NCBI GenBank assembly: GCA_030144725.1 | Contig: JASKMD010000003.1 | Coordinates: 7,268,381 to 7,332,380 of the forward strand | Direction: 5' to 3' | Source of the DNA: Haematococcus lacustris | Taxonomy: Eukaryota > Chlorophyta > Chlorophyceae > Chlamydomonadales > Haematococcaceae | DNA: 64,000 nucleotides | Part shown: positions 1 through 11,500 of the stretch, piece by piece | How positions within the stretch are numbered: position 1 is the stretch's first letter | How the letters are laid out: each line of letters starts with the position of its first letter | The notes under the pieces: model-generated | The model's database searches: none | Seen by the model: only the letters and a program-made list of their open reading frames with translations | What the model was told of the DNA's origin: nothing | Made by a program: the position numbers and the translations under genes

Positions 1-520
1 TCCAGCTCCGGGTCCTTGGCCTTGAACCTGCGGCCTTCGCGGGAGGAGAGGGTGGCCGAGCAGGCTGAGCGGCAGCTGCAGGCCCAGCAGCGGCGTGGCA
101 GCAGGCGGCCCGTTGCCCAGCCCGCCCCTTGGGCCGACACTGTGGACGGGAGCATGTCATCGTGGCCTGGCGGGTGCTTCACGCCAGCCTCATGGTGGGG
201 GCCTTGTGGGGCCACATCCTCAATGGGGCGGCTGCCCCGGGCTCTTCTGCCTTCCGCTTTTGCCAGCCGGGGGCACTTGGAGACCCTCATTCACGCCTTC
301 CTGACCTGCCCCGCCGTGGTCCCAGCCTGGGAGTGGATGCTGGACGTGTACGGCCGCCTCATAGGCACCTGCCCCACCTCGGGCGATGCCATGCTGCTCC
401 TCAGTGGGCGCCCCACCCGCGGCGAGGCCCCCCCCTTCCGGGGAGGGCAGGAGGGGGGAGAGGGGAGGGTGGGGGCAGGAGGAGTGGAGGAGGGAAGGGC
501 AGCGGGAAGGCCTAGGTAGG
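1..520 (+). pseudogene. Relic of a non-LTR reverse-transcriptase C-terminus
   Basis: Two adjacent stretches in different frames look like the zinc-binding tail that follows reverse transcriptase in plant and algal LINEs (zf-RVT type). One, near 165-235, contains WRVLHASLMVGALWGHI. The other, near 268-375, contains ETLIHAFLTCP, matching the usual E-x-x-x-H-x-F-x-x-C-P pattern. The frame change between them, and the absence of any RT core, mark it as a decayed fragment cut by the window edge. The 3' part (420-540) is G-rich and non-coding. The family is unlike the large LINE further right, which has its own CCHC. Recognition rests on short motifs only. Confidence 0.45.
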
Positions 521-910
521 GGGAGGGCAGGGCGCAGGGGGGAGGAGAGCTGGTGGTTCGCCTCTCCTTGCAGTGGCCCGTCCCTTTCCCCGCTGCGCTA
601 GCCTGGGTGGCAGGGTTGTTGCTGGGGGTGTAGTGCGTTCCTTGGGTGGGGCGTGGAAGCGAACGGCTCCTTGAAGCCTAGCTCGCCTCACGGTACTTCT
701 GTACTGCAGTGTGACATGGTGGGCGAAAGGGGCAGGTGGGCCTTCGCGCACACCTGCTTCAGAGGTTTGACTCCTCGGGGGAAACGTTCTAAACCCTGGC
801 TGTGTCATGCTGTGGGAAAGAGGTAGTTATTGGTTGTCGGCGCTGCTCTTAGCACGCTACATTTTGGTTTCCGACCGACGTTGTACTAACGCCACTTTCC
901 CTCTGAGCAA
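521..910. other. No gene seen; possible leader or LTR of the Gag-Pol element
   Basis: This stretch lies directly upstream of the Gag start. No ORF with family resemblance is visible. No copy of it is seen downstream of the protease, so an LTR cannot be demonstrated. Confidence 0.3.
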
Positions 911-2403
911 ATGACTGCCAACAAGGAGCCTCCTCCTGGAGGAGACAAACGACCGGAGCGTTCTGCTCCTGGGGGCCAAACTCCTGGCTCCCCGCCCCCA
1001 GCGACTCCGAACGCCGCTGCTGGTGTCCCAGCAGAAGCCCCTGCTGCAATTGGGGCGCCAACTAATGGCACGACGGTAGCTATTACCACCCCCGTCCTTC
1101 CTGTGCCTACCACAAGCCCCGCCTTCGCGGAAATCGAGAGGGTTACTGGTTTACCCCCCGCCCAGGCGATGGATCTGCTGAAGAACGTCCTGCAGACTTT
1201 GAACGCCATGGCCTCCGCTCAGCCTCCAGCTACCGCAGCGCCTCCGACCTCGGTGGTTCCTGGAGTTGGACCGCTGTCGTATGCAGGAGCCCTGACAGCT
1301 GCCCCGATCTTGCCTGAGACTGGCACCTCTGCAGCAGCTGCACAGGCCGATGAGATCCAGAAGCTGCGACAGCAGCTGGTGGGAGCCACTGCGAACCTGC
1401 AAGCGTCCCAGAACGAGGCTGTCAGAATTCGGGCCGAACTCGCCGAGATGGAGCGCCTGCAAGGCATGCAGAACGCGGTGGTGGGTGGTGAACCAGCTAT
1501 AGCTGCAATCCGCAACCAATACTCGCAGTCAGCCAGACCTGCTGTGAATGTTAGCAGCGGCACTTCTGCTGCTCTGGTCGCACTTGCTGCACCTGCTTTG
1601 TCGGGCACCGCTACTCCTGTCGCACCTACTGCGTCACCTGCAGCACCAGCAGGACAATTATCCCTGTCTCAGGTTGTTGTACCTGTCACTGTGCCAGCCT
1701 CCCTGCCCAGGATAAAAGTCCCAGGTCCTGATAAATGGACGGACCAGTGCCTTGCCACATCTCGTGTAGCAGAAATCTTCTGTGAGGACCTTGAGGTCCA
1801 CTGTGCATATCTGCGTATTGATCCTGCTGATGCATTGCCTAAGTTCCTGTCTGGCAAGGCACGTGAGGTGTGGTACCCTGCTACTAGGAATGCCCACATC
1901 CTTGCTCATGGCACTAGGCCAACATGGGCATACCTGCGCACTTCTTTCAAGGAGATGGCTGGTGACGATCTGCGTAATGAATCAGACATGCAACGCAGGA
2001 GGCTGTTGGATCCTGGTGCCTTGCGCATGTCAGCAGGTTCTACATTAAATGCCTACATCACCGAGTTCAGAAATACTCTGACAGTGGCTGGTGCCACGTG
2101 CATGGCGCCATCCATGCTTGTGGCCACCTTCATCAGGGGCCTTACCCCTGACTTGCAGTCTCGTGTGGTGCATGATCTTGCACTGATGACTGATCCTACC
2201 CTGAATGATGCAATTCAGGCTGCTGTGAATGCACAGAAAGTATTGTTCGCAGTGGCCACTAATCAAGTGGGCCGCCGTCCACCTGCACCTGTGGCTGCCT
2301 TCGTGCCCCGTAAGCAGATGGACCGCATTCGAGGTTTCACTGCCCCTCCTGGAGGATATCCTCCTGCGGCCCCTCGTGGCCCCTACTGGGATGTCAGTAG
2401 CAG
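911..2403 (+). pseudogene. gag: Gag, 5' part, of a Ty3/gypsy-like retrotransposon (split by LINE)
   Basis: The ATG at 911 opens a long frame. The first 260 residues are Ala/Pro/Thr-rich and low in complexity, with a short coiled-coil-like stretch near residues 145-185. Residues of about 266-455 (from RIKVPGPDKW) resemble the Retrotrans_gag capsid fold: FCEDLEVHCAYLRID, AREVW, a tryptophan in W-A-Y-L-R-T-S-F, and FIRGLTPDLQ. Capsid proteins of this type package the retrotransposon RNA. The coding sequence stops being genuine at 2403, where the LINE tail begins; the Arg-rich end of the ORF is only the translated (GAA)n tail. The rest of Gag resumes in the same codon phase at 14832, so the gene was open when the LINE landed. 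Capsid assignment is from motif pattern. Confidence 0.75.
2393..2403. repeat. Left target-site duplication of the LINE
   Basis: GTCAGTAGCAG at 2393-2403 is repeated exactly at 14832-14842 on the other side of the LINE. Both copies are in the same codon phase of the Gag frame (V-S-S), so the insertion point is fixed to the base. Confidence 0.88.
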
Positions 2404-2434
2404 AAGAAGAAGAAGAAGAAGAAGAAGAAGAAGA
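2404..2434 (-). repeat. (CTT)n microsatellite tail of the LINE
   Basis: About ten CTT units (GAA on the plus strand) end the element at the TSD. Microsatellite rather than poly(A) tails are known for several algal LINEs. The tail is the likely site where target-primed reverse transcription starts. Confidence 0.8.
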
Positions 2435-2439
2435 CTACT

Positions 2440-2452
2440 CCGGCGGAGCCGG
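2440..2452 (-). promoter_or_regulatory. 3'-terminal stem-loop of the LINE RNA
   Basis: CCGGC-TCC-GCCGG forms a 5-bp GC stem with a 3-nt loop, five bases from the CTT tail. Some LINE clades use a 3' hairpin as the RT recognition element. That role here is inference from position. Confidence 0.5.
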
Positions 2453-2526
2453 CGTGTATTAAGGGAGGAGCTTCCGCCTGGGGCGCGGCTTGCTCCCACC
2501 ACCTAACCTGGACGTGAAGAACCCCT

Positions 2527-5500
2527 TTAACCCCCATCCTTGACACCTGCCCTGAGTCTGTAGCTGGTTCTGGCTATGCTATGTGAGCTTATGACCGAAT
2601 GTCTAGTCAGCTTATTAAGCAGTTTAGTGGTGTTGGTTTGCGTGATGCCTATGGCTTCCATATGCAGCTTGGTATGTGTGTTGTAAGTGATGCCGCCTAT
2701 TCCCAGTAGAATGGGTCTAACTGAGACCGTGTGTCCTGCTGCGATGATGGCTTCTGCCATGGCAGCGTGTTGTGTGGTAGCGTTGTCTAGCTGTTCGGCC
2801 CATCTCGAGTCAGCGCAGTACTTGATTTCCAGCAGGGTGACGTGTTTGGTTGACTCGTTCGATCCCTGCTTCCTTTTCTTCGTGTTGTTGATCATGATGA
2901 TGTCCGGGCGGGTGGTCGTGTTGGTGTCCCTGGCTGAGAGGCTCAGGACTTCAAGAGCCTTGCGTAGCGTGGCGCTGGGTAGGTCGATGCCTTCCGTCTC
3001 GCCTCGTTCGTGGCTGCCGATGTCCGCGAACCTGATGCACCCTCCTTGGGCTCCCTTGCTGATAGCTTTCGTGATCAGGCGCCCCGCCCCGTTATGTCGT
3101 TCCTGTACTAGAGCTGAGGTGCGGCTGCAGCCCGAGAGTAGGTGTGTCGCGCTGTCGGCCTCCCCGCATAGGGGGCACCGGTCATCCGCCGCCTTTCCCC
3201 AGCGCATTGCCAGTTTCTGGTTGTAGAGCCCGCCCGTCCGATAGAGTAGGGCGGTCCTCTGCGCCTCTGTTGGAATGCCCGCGTCGGTCATCACTCTTTC
3301 GCAGGAGCCTTTCGCCGCTGCCTTGGTGATTTCCCGTGACATCTGGTAGTAGATGCTCTCTTGGTTGGCGAGGCCGAGTTTATGTTTGTTGCTCATGTGC
3401 GCGCGTACACTGTGGCGGCAGTCCGGCAACGGGGTGGTGACGTTAAGTTCACTTGTTGTGCTCAGCCACGCGTGTTGCTCGGTGTGCCTGGGCGGGCAGG
3501 GGCCCGGCGTTGTGGCTTGCTCTGGGTGCCTCGCTGCGTGTTTGGCCAGTGCATCAGCTCCCTCATTCCCGATGATGCCGGAGTGGGCGCGGACTTTGAA
3601 GAAGTGTACCGTGTCCTGGCTGTTAGTCAAAATAGTTGCTATCTTTGCCAGTATGTCTTTGTGGCGGTGCGTGCGGAGCGACATCGGGTTGGCGAGCGCC
3701 CTACGTATCTGGTAGAGTGAGCAGAGGCTGTCGGTGGCGATGCGTTTGGCTCCTGCCTGCAGCGCTGAGAGAATAGCTATGAGCTCTGCTCTATTGATGG
3801 TGGTGTCGCCGGCTAGGGCAATGGTGATCCGAGCGTCGCTGGCCGGCGTGTACACGCCTGCTCCCACTGATGCTCCCTCGGTGCCTTTGATGCAGCTTCC
3901 ATCCGTGTATGTCACCTTCTTCCACTCTGGTATGGCTCTGTGTGTGGGGGTGGTGGGCTGGAAGGCAGGCTGGTTAGTTTGGCGTGTATGCCCCGTGGAG
4001 GGGAGCTCATGGTCTGCTGGTAGGCCTCGGTGTTTGTGGTTGCCGCTTGGCAGCGGGGTGGGCTGGTTGTGTTGTGAGGGCTTTGCCAGAGCCGGATGTG
4101 TCCTTAGTCGTGGGTGGAGTGCAGTGGCTGTGTTGGCCAGCCAGCCCTGTGGGTTCCCATGGGTGACGAGCTGTTGCCCAGCCTGGTTCCAAACGATGTA
4201 GGTGATGAGCTTGGCATGCTTGTCTGACTTGGCGGCTGCGTTGGGTTTGTTGAGAGGAATGGTGGCTATGTGTTGGCAGTACTCTGGGTAGCTTCTCAAC
4301 ATGTCTATGTGTTTGGGGTACGAGATGCCTTTCTTGCCAGGTATGAGCAGGATGGTGGCCATAGCCTCCTCTTGTGTGGCAGAGTGTATGGCATGTCTGA
4401 TGCATTTCAGGGCTATGGCATCCTCTGCTGGCACGTTCCATGTGGAGAGCCCTGTGTGTCTGACAAGGAGACAGTTGTGGTGTGCCCCATAGGCTGTGTC
4501 ATTGATGTCTGGGCTCCAGTATGTTGTGGTTTCAGCCCTGACTGTGAGTGGGTTAGCCCATCTCTGGACCGTGCTAGGGAAGTGGTGAGTGTTGTAGAGG
4601 GTAGAGATGGCTTGGTCTTGTGCTGCTTGAATGGGTTGGGGGGTGTTTTGTGTGTCGTGCCTACGGAGGAGGGCTACCATCTCGGTGGCATGATCCCTTG
4701 GGTGTGGGGTGTGTTGCAGCCACGTGGCGAGGTCTTGCTGTTTGCTTTTGGTGATCAGGCCCACTGTGCGTCCTGCCTCGTCGTGGGCTATCACATGTGT
4801 GGGGAGGCTGTATTGGGGCAGGGTGGGTCCCTGGCTCCCTTCACTCGTGGCTGGTGTGGTGATGTGGGCGTGTTGCTGGATGGTGGTTTCGCATCTCCCC
4901 GTTCCTACGATGTCCGTCTGCGGGTTGACGGGCGAGACTTGGAAGGTGGCCTTTGAGTGCAGGTCGATACAACGGGGCATCCATGTGTGGGGGTCGGGTA
5001 GGCCCTGCCGGGTGTGACCTGGGAGGCCCGCGTCGGGTGGTGGGCGTCCCATCCCTTGCCTCCTATTGTTCTCCGCGTCGTACTCCTTTTGCTTGGCGGT
5101 GTAGTCTATGTGCGCTTGGATGAGCGCCTTGGGTTCGGTTGTGGGGTGCCAGTGGACCTGCAGCAGGTCAGTTGCCGCTGATTGTTTCATGTCGCCTTTG
5201 AGGTCGTCCGAGCCGTGTGCGCAGACGGGGCAAAGCCAATGGTTATTGGCAGTCTTCCCAGCTAGGCCTGTCTGAGCTAGGCAGGCTGGGTGGTAGGCTC
5301 TCATGCAGCTGTTGCACATTGGGCTGTCCCCTATAGGTTCCCAACATAGTTCGCATGTGCAGGCGTGTTTGGCATCTGCTCTGCTGATGTCTTCTGTGTG
5401 CATGGGCGTATAGCCTTCTTCCTTGCACATCGGAAGTGCCCATTTCTCTATAATGGTGGGTCTCCAATGCACGTTGTAATAGCTTTCTTTGTTTATGCCA

Positions 5501-8500
5501 TTCCAGTGCCATCCATCAATCTTAGTAATGGACTCCTGGTGGTCATACATGGCCCCTAACGTGATCCCTAGTTCCTTGGCGTTGCGTCCGCACGCCGCAT
5601 TAACTTTCCAGCTAGAGAGGCTTTCTAGGGTCATGATGGGTATGTGTACCACTGTTTCTGGTATGGTCTGGGTGTGTCTATCATCTGCTTGTCTCTTGTT
5701 GCCGATCTTGGGCAGTGGCTTAGGTTGTGGAGTCGTGGGTGGTGGGTTGAGGGCTTTGTTCCTAAGCCTAGAGCTGCGCCGTCGGGTGTCGTCGGGTTGA
5801 TGGGCACATTCCGCAGTGGGTTCCTGTGCGGGTGGCTGTGTGGGTGGCTGCTTGGCTACCGCGTAGGACCTGATGTCAGCGTAGCGGTGTTTGCTGTCCT
5901 CCTCGGCTACGATGGGTGCGAGTTCTGTCAGGCCCGCGGCCCAATGCTTGATCTTTCTTTGTGCAGCGGGCAGGTTTAAGGTAGTGTCGCGTTTGTCTGC
6001 AATGGCTTTCGCTTCTATCGCGGTCGGGCGCTTATCCCGGGACGCCATGGCCGCCAGCTTGTTGAGGGCGATGTAGTGTTTCTGCTTGACCTTGTTGCCG
6101 AAGCGATCCTTCAGCATCTTTCCCGATATGATGTATGTGTCGTCGGCAATGGCTTGTTGGAGCTCAGACGCATGCTTGATACCAAGGCTCTTGAGGCATG
6201 TGATGCTTGCGTTGACTATGTCATGTGGAAGGGGGCTGTTGTCCTGTGTGATGAGCTGCCCAAGTAGTTTGGTTTCCTTAGGGTACAGTTCTTCTCCTTG
6301 GTGTGTGGCCTTGAGCTGGGCTGTGGTCGCATGGAGGAGTTGCCTGGCACGAAGGGTGTGTTGCAGCATACTGAGCATGCGGTGTCCGTGCTTGGCAGCT
6401 TGAGCGTAGAGCCAAGTGATCTGTTTGTGGAGCATGTTCCTGGTTATGTGGGCATGTGTGTCATCCGCAAATTGGAGGCTATGTATGAGGGCTGTGGTGT
6501 TCCTTGCATGATACTCCTGGGCTGTGGAGCTGATGCCTAGACCGAGCTTGTCTATGTCCTCCCTGATGACGGCATTGGTTGTGCCTAACGGTAGCCTCAG
6601 CTTTTTCTTGACGCATTGGTTGACTGCTCTGTCGTATAGGTCTAGGTCTCCTGGTGTGCACGGGACTACGCAGAAGCTGTAGGCCAGGCTGGGAATGATG
6701 GCTGTCTTGATGATGTGGATGGCTTGTCTGGCGCTGGCAAAGGAGCGCCGTAGTCTCTCCAGCTTTTGTTTGAGTTGTGCCGCCATGGCCATGTGTTGTG
6801 GTTTCCAATTGAGTGTCATGGTGAGCAGGACTCCTAGGTAGGCGAAGGGTGCGGTTGGGGGGAGGTAGGTGACCGGCTTTCCTTGCAGCCGCACGTGTTG
6901 CAATTCTCTGCGGGCTTGCTTCTCCGCGTCCGCTAGTGTGCTGCACCTGCCGGACTGGTGTGCCTTGTGGAGTGCGGCTGTGGCGAGGGTTTTGCTGTGT
7001 GATATGATGAGGTGGCCCCAATCGGAGTAGGCGGAGAGCTTGTCTGCCTGGCAGCGTAGATTGCTGATCGAGTTGCATAGAATAGCGATGTCATCCGCGT
7101 AGTCGATGCTGCCAATTGTATATCGCCCGGCGCTGGCGGTTGTCTCTGATGTAAACTTGTACCCCCGCGCTCCTACTTGGAGCCAGCGCAGGAGGGGTTC
7201 GATGTAGATGAGGAACAGGAAGGGTGAGAGCGAGTCTCCCTGGATGGTGCCCCGGTCGACGGGTACGGGGTCGGTGTGGCCGTAGGGAGTTTTGAAGCGC
7301 GTTGTAGCGCCCGTGTATAGGTCCTTCACAGCGTCAGTAGCGTCCGTGGGGAAGCCTAGGTCGTGCATGATCCATAGTAGTTTGTCCTGGCAGGTGGTGT
7401 TGAACGCACTGGTGAAGTCGACAAGGAGCGCGTAGATATCTGTCTTAGCCAGTTTAGCATCTTCAAGAGCCATGACTAGCATCTGTAGCTGCTGGGTGGT
7501 GTCTCTGTGGGACCGGAAACCAGCTTGGCAGTTGCTGAGCATCCCGTTGGCTTCTGCATATTCGTACAGTGTCTTGGTGATAAGACTGGTCCAAAGCTTG
7601 TAGATGGTGTTTGCCAGCCCTACAGGTCTGTAGGCATTGAGATTGGTTTCCTGGCCCTTGTCCTTGTAAAGCAGGCAGGTGTCACTGGTTTTCCACGCGG
7701 ATGGTGTGCATCCTGTAGCCCACATGATGATGAACAGCTGGTGTATGGTGTCTCTCATCTCCCATGGCAACATCTTGATGATCTCGTTCTCAATGCCGTC
7801 TGGTCCCGGAGCTTTGCCTCCTGCCAGCCTACTGAGGCATTCTTGAAAGCCTGCTTTGTCCATGATGGCTGTGTGCAGCCAGTGTATATTTTTGCAGGTG
7901 TGCAATGAGAAGGGGTCGTCCGCTTTGGCGCGGGCCCAGGGATAGTTTCTAGATTGTGTGTCTGTGTAGTGGCCGGTTTTGGGCGTTGGGGGTGATAGCT
8001 TCTGCCCGTAGGCGGCGGTGATGATCCGGTTAAGGTCGGCCGGGGCGGTGCAAATGTTCTTGGTATCGGGGTCGGCTAGTGCCTGCAGTCCTTTGTGATC
8101 GGTGCGGGACGGGCGTAGTATGTATTTGTTGGCTTTCTTAGGCTGGGTGCTTATAAGTTGCTGCATCCTGACCCGTGCTTGTGCGATGGCGAGTGCGGAG
8201 TCGTCGTCGTCTAGCTGGTGGATTTGGTCGCGGTAGGAATTTGTCAGTTTAGCTAGTGCGGCTTGCACGTGATTTTCGGTTGGGTCGTCATCTTGGCGTG
8301 CTAGCACCGCTTCCCTGATCGCTGTGTTGGTCGTGTCTGTTTCTGGGATGAGATCTTCAATCGTTGGGTGGGCGCCATTCTGTTTGAATAGTAGCATAGC
8401 CTGCCGGCTGAGGTTTCTGGTCGTCTTGAGCTTTTTCCCTAGTGTCAGTCTGATCCTGCACATGGTTCTGCGTTGGTAGTGTTGGCCTCCTCTGGTTAAG

Positions 8501-11500
8501 ATCTTAGTGTTGCATGTCTGGATGGCAGTGGCCCTGCAGGTTTCCAGGAGTGTTGTGAGCATGGTAGCTGCGGTGTCGACAACTTCCCTGGCTGGGAGGC
8601 CTGTAACTTTTGATAGGCGTTGTGGCTGATGTGGGTTGGTCTTGTCTAGTGTGGTCAGGAAGCGGGTGGCTTCTGTGTACATTGGTGCCAGGTAAGCTGT
8701 TAGTTGAGCATGGAGCTGTGGGGCACCTGAGCTGGGTTGTTGCACGGCAAGGCGGTAGGCTTCCCTGTCCTTGTTGGTGATGGGGGTGGTGAGGATAGTG
8801 TGGCTGTGCTTGTGAGGTTTTTGTGGGTCTGCCAGGACTACGCCCAATCGGGCTGTACTCAGCGTGGCTGTGACTGGCCTGTGGTCACTGAGATACGCGT
8901 GTGTCTTGACGTGCGTGCGGTGCTCGGGGCCGTGTCTTGCATCCCGCGTCAGGATGGCATCGATGCGGCTGTTACAGTGCGGCTGTTGGTAGGTCCAGGC
9001 CCGGTCATCGGGATCGGCTTCAAGCAGGCGCATTTCTGTGGCGAAGTCCCTCATCATGAGGTCCTGGGTGTAGTCTGTGTGTTCGGAGCGGTCAGCTGTT
9101 CTCAGCGTGGCGTTGATGTCTCCCGCTAAGATGAGTGATCCGGGTAGGTGACTCGTGGCTGTTCGTATGTGCTGTTGCATTGTCTCTCGTAGTGAAAGCG
9201 CGTCGCCGTTATTCCCCGATGGCCAGTACGTGGCGATGATCGTGAGTTGTTCGCACTGGTGTTGGTTGAGGGTCAGGATGACGCATCGTGCGTTTACCTC
9301 TGCATCCGTGCACGGCGGGAGCATCTTGGTTTGCATTTGGATGGCTAGGTTGTGTTTGATGCCTATCAGCACTTCACTGTGGCCGCTGTGTCGGTGTGTC
9401 ATGTAGTCTGGCATGACTCTCTTCAGCCATCCAGAGTCTGGATTGTTGCTCCTAGGCTGGGTCATGGTTTCGGTGAGGATCAGGATGTCCGGGCTGTGCT
9501 TGTGCACGAGGTTGAGGACGTCGTTCCTGGACCTGTGGAGGCTTCTGACGTTCAGGGTTGTAAGGGTGATGTGTTGACGGTTGTGTGTTGGGTGTGGCTG
9601 CCTGCTTGGCAGGGTTCTGTGTTGTGGTTGTGCTGCTAGGTTCTCAGATGGGGTATCTGTGGGTATGGCGTCGGGGGGTGGGGTGGAGTCTGTCTTTAGG
9701 TAACGGTACATCAGGGTCTGCGTGTGCGAGTCCTTAGGTTGTGCCCTTGATTTGTGCCGTCGTTGAGTTGTGCTACTGGTGTGGCCTGTTGATGTAGGCC
9801 GTTTGTAGTTGCGTGTCTTGGCTGAAGTAGGAAGTGTGACTGTGGGGGCGGCTTGTCGCAGTTGCGGCCGGACGTGCTGGTCCGGCGGGTGGGTGTCATC
9901 ATTAGTTGTGGCGGTGCGCGTGTTACTTGTTGGTAGTTGTGCAGTGTCTGCCGTATTTGTCGGCCGGTCTCTTCCGGGGCTATGCGCGGGTTGGGTGTCC
10001 CAATCGTGACTGGTGAGGTCTATGTGGGCGGCTCGTAGATGGTGTTCCAGCTGCTCCGTTGTGGCGTGCCTTGTGGGGTCTGCTAACCAGCATAGTGGTT
10101 GGATGAGGTTTGTATTGGCTGCGTCGCCCTTTTTGATTTGAACGAGTGTGCCCTGCAGCTGGAGCCAGGCTTCCGGGGTGTCCAGTCGACATGGGTGGCC
10201 GCGTTCAGAGTCCAGCCATTGCCAGGCGCGGTCTGTGCGGCGGATGGTGGTAGCATGGTTGTTGGTGATGAGAATGGCAGCTGTGCTGGTGTAGCTGTCT
10301 ATATTGCCAGTGAGCGTGGTGAGAAGCTCAGGTGTGATGTTGCCGAGTGTAAGGTCGGTGGCGATAGGGCATAGGTGGAGGTCTTTGTGGTAATGGTACA
10401 AGTAGTGGTTCATGGTGGAGACTGTAAAGTTGCCGGATTCTTCGTATATGTGTGGGAGGCTGCTACGCAGTGGTATCGGCCTGCCCTCTTGCCTTGCCTG
10501 GTTGGCTAGGTTTTGGATGTGTGTACCTAGCGTTTTACAGTGGGTGATCACATCATCGGGCCTAATCATAGGTTTCCCCATGGCCATGTTGATGGCGTGT
10601 GCAAGGCAGCACTTCTTGTACTGCTTTTCCCAGTAGGGCCTATGTGCTTCTTGTGGGTTGCCTATGATGGGCCCAAGCCTTGCCCTCTGCCTTGCCTCCT
10701 CCATCTCCGCCGTGTAGTCTGAGGCGCTAATGATTGCTTGTATCTCACAGGTGACGGGGTACGCGTAGTGTCTCGTGTTCCGTAGCCGAATAGGGGCGTC
10801 CGCTTGGGAGTCGAGGAGGTACCAGGCGCCGTTGTGCTTCCTTACCGCCATACTGTGAGCCGGGGCCTTGCATAAAAAGGCATTCGTGCCATGTGTGACG
10901 GACAGCGCGTCGAGGTTGCAGATGGACCAGTCCCTCCGTGTGCGCAGGTGCGCCACCGTGTGTGTGCTGAGGCCGTAGTGTGACATTAGGTAGAGGTTAA
11001 TGACCGTGTCATTGCATGCGCCTTGCTCGTCTCTGGCTAAGGCCCACATAGTGCGTTGGTCCCCGCGTCGCGCGTGTAGTTCGGACGTGTGGAAGTTGGC
11101 CAGTTCCTGGTTAGTGAGCCACGAGTGTCCTGCCGCCATGTTCAGGGCATGTATTTGGCAGTGTGAGGCTACCTGTTGCTCGAAGTGTAAGCCATCAGGG
11201 CCTGGGTTCTCCTCAATGTCTCCCGCTGCCAGCAGGAGCCAGCTAATGTATATGCATCTTGCCATGTATTTACTGATAGCCATGTTCCATGTGGGGTTGC
11301 TAATGATGTTAGGGTTGAGGTAGTACGTCATGTATGCTTGGAGTGTAGTGTTGTACTGTATGGCCCTGATAGTCCTTCCACTATTGTGACCCTTGAAATA
11401 GGTGCAGGTAGTGTGTGTCAAGCGGGTGATGGTTGTCGCACTTTGTAAAGACCCGTCTATGCCAAGTAACCAGTTGTAGGTGGTGGTGTGTAGGGAGGCG

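Noticed and set aside
3731..4200. Plus-strand ORFs across the LINE RNase H and linker
   Set aside because: They are antisense shadows of the polyprotein without domain resemblance.
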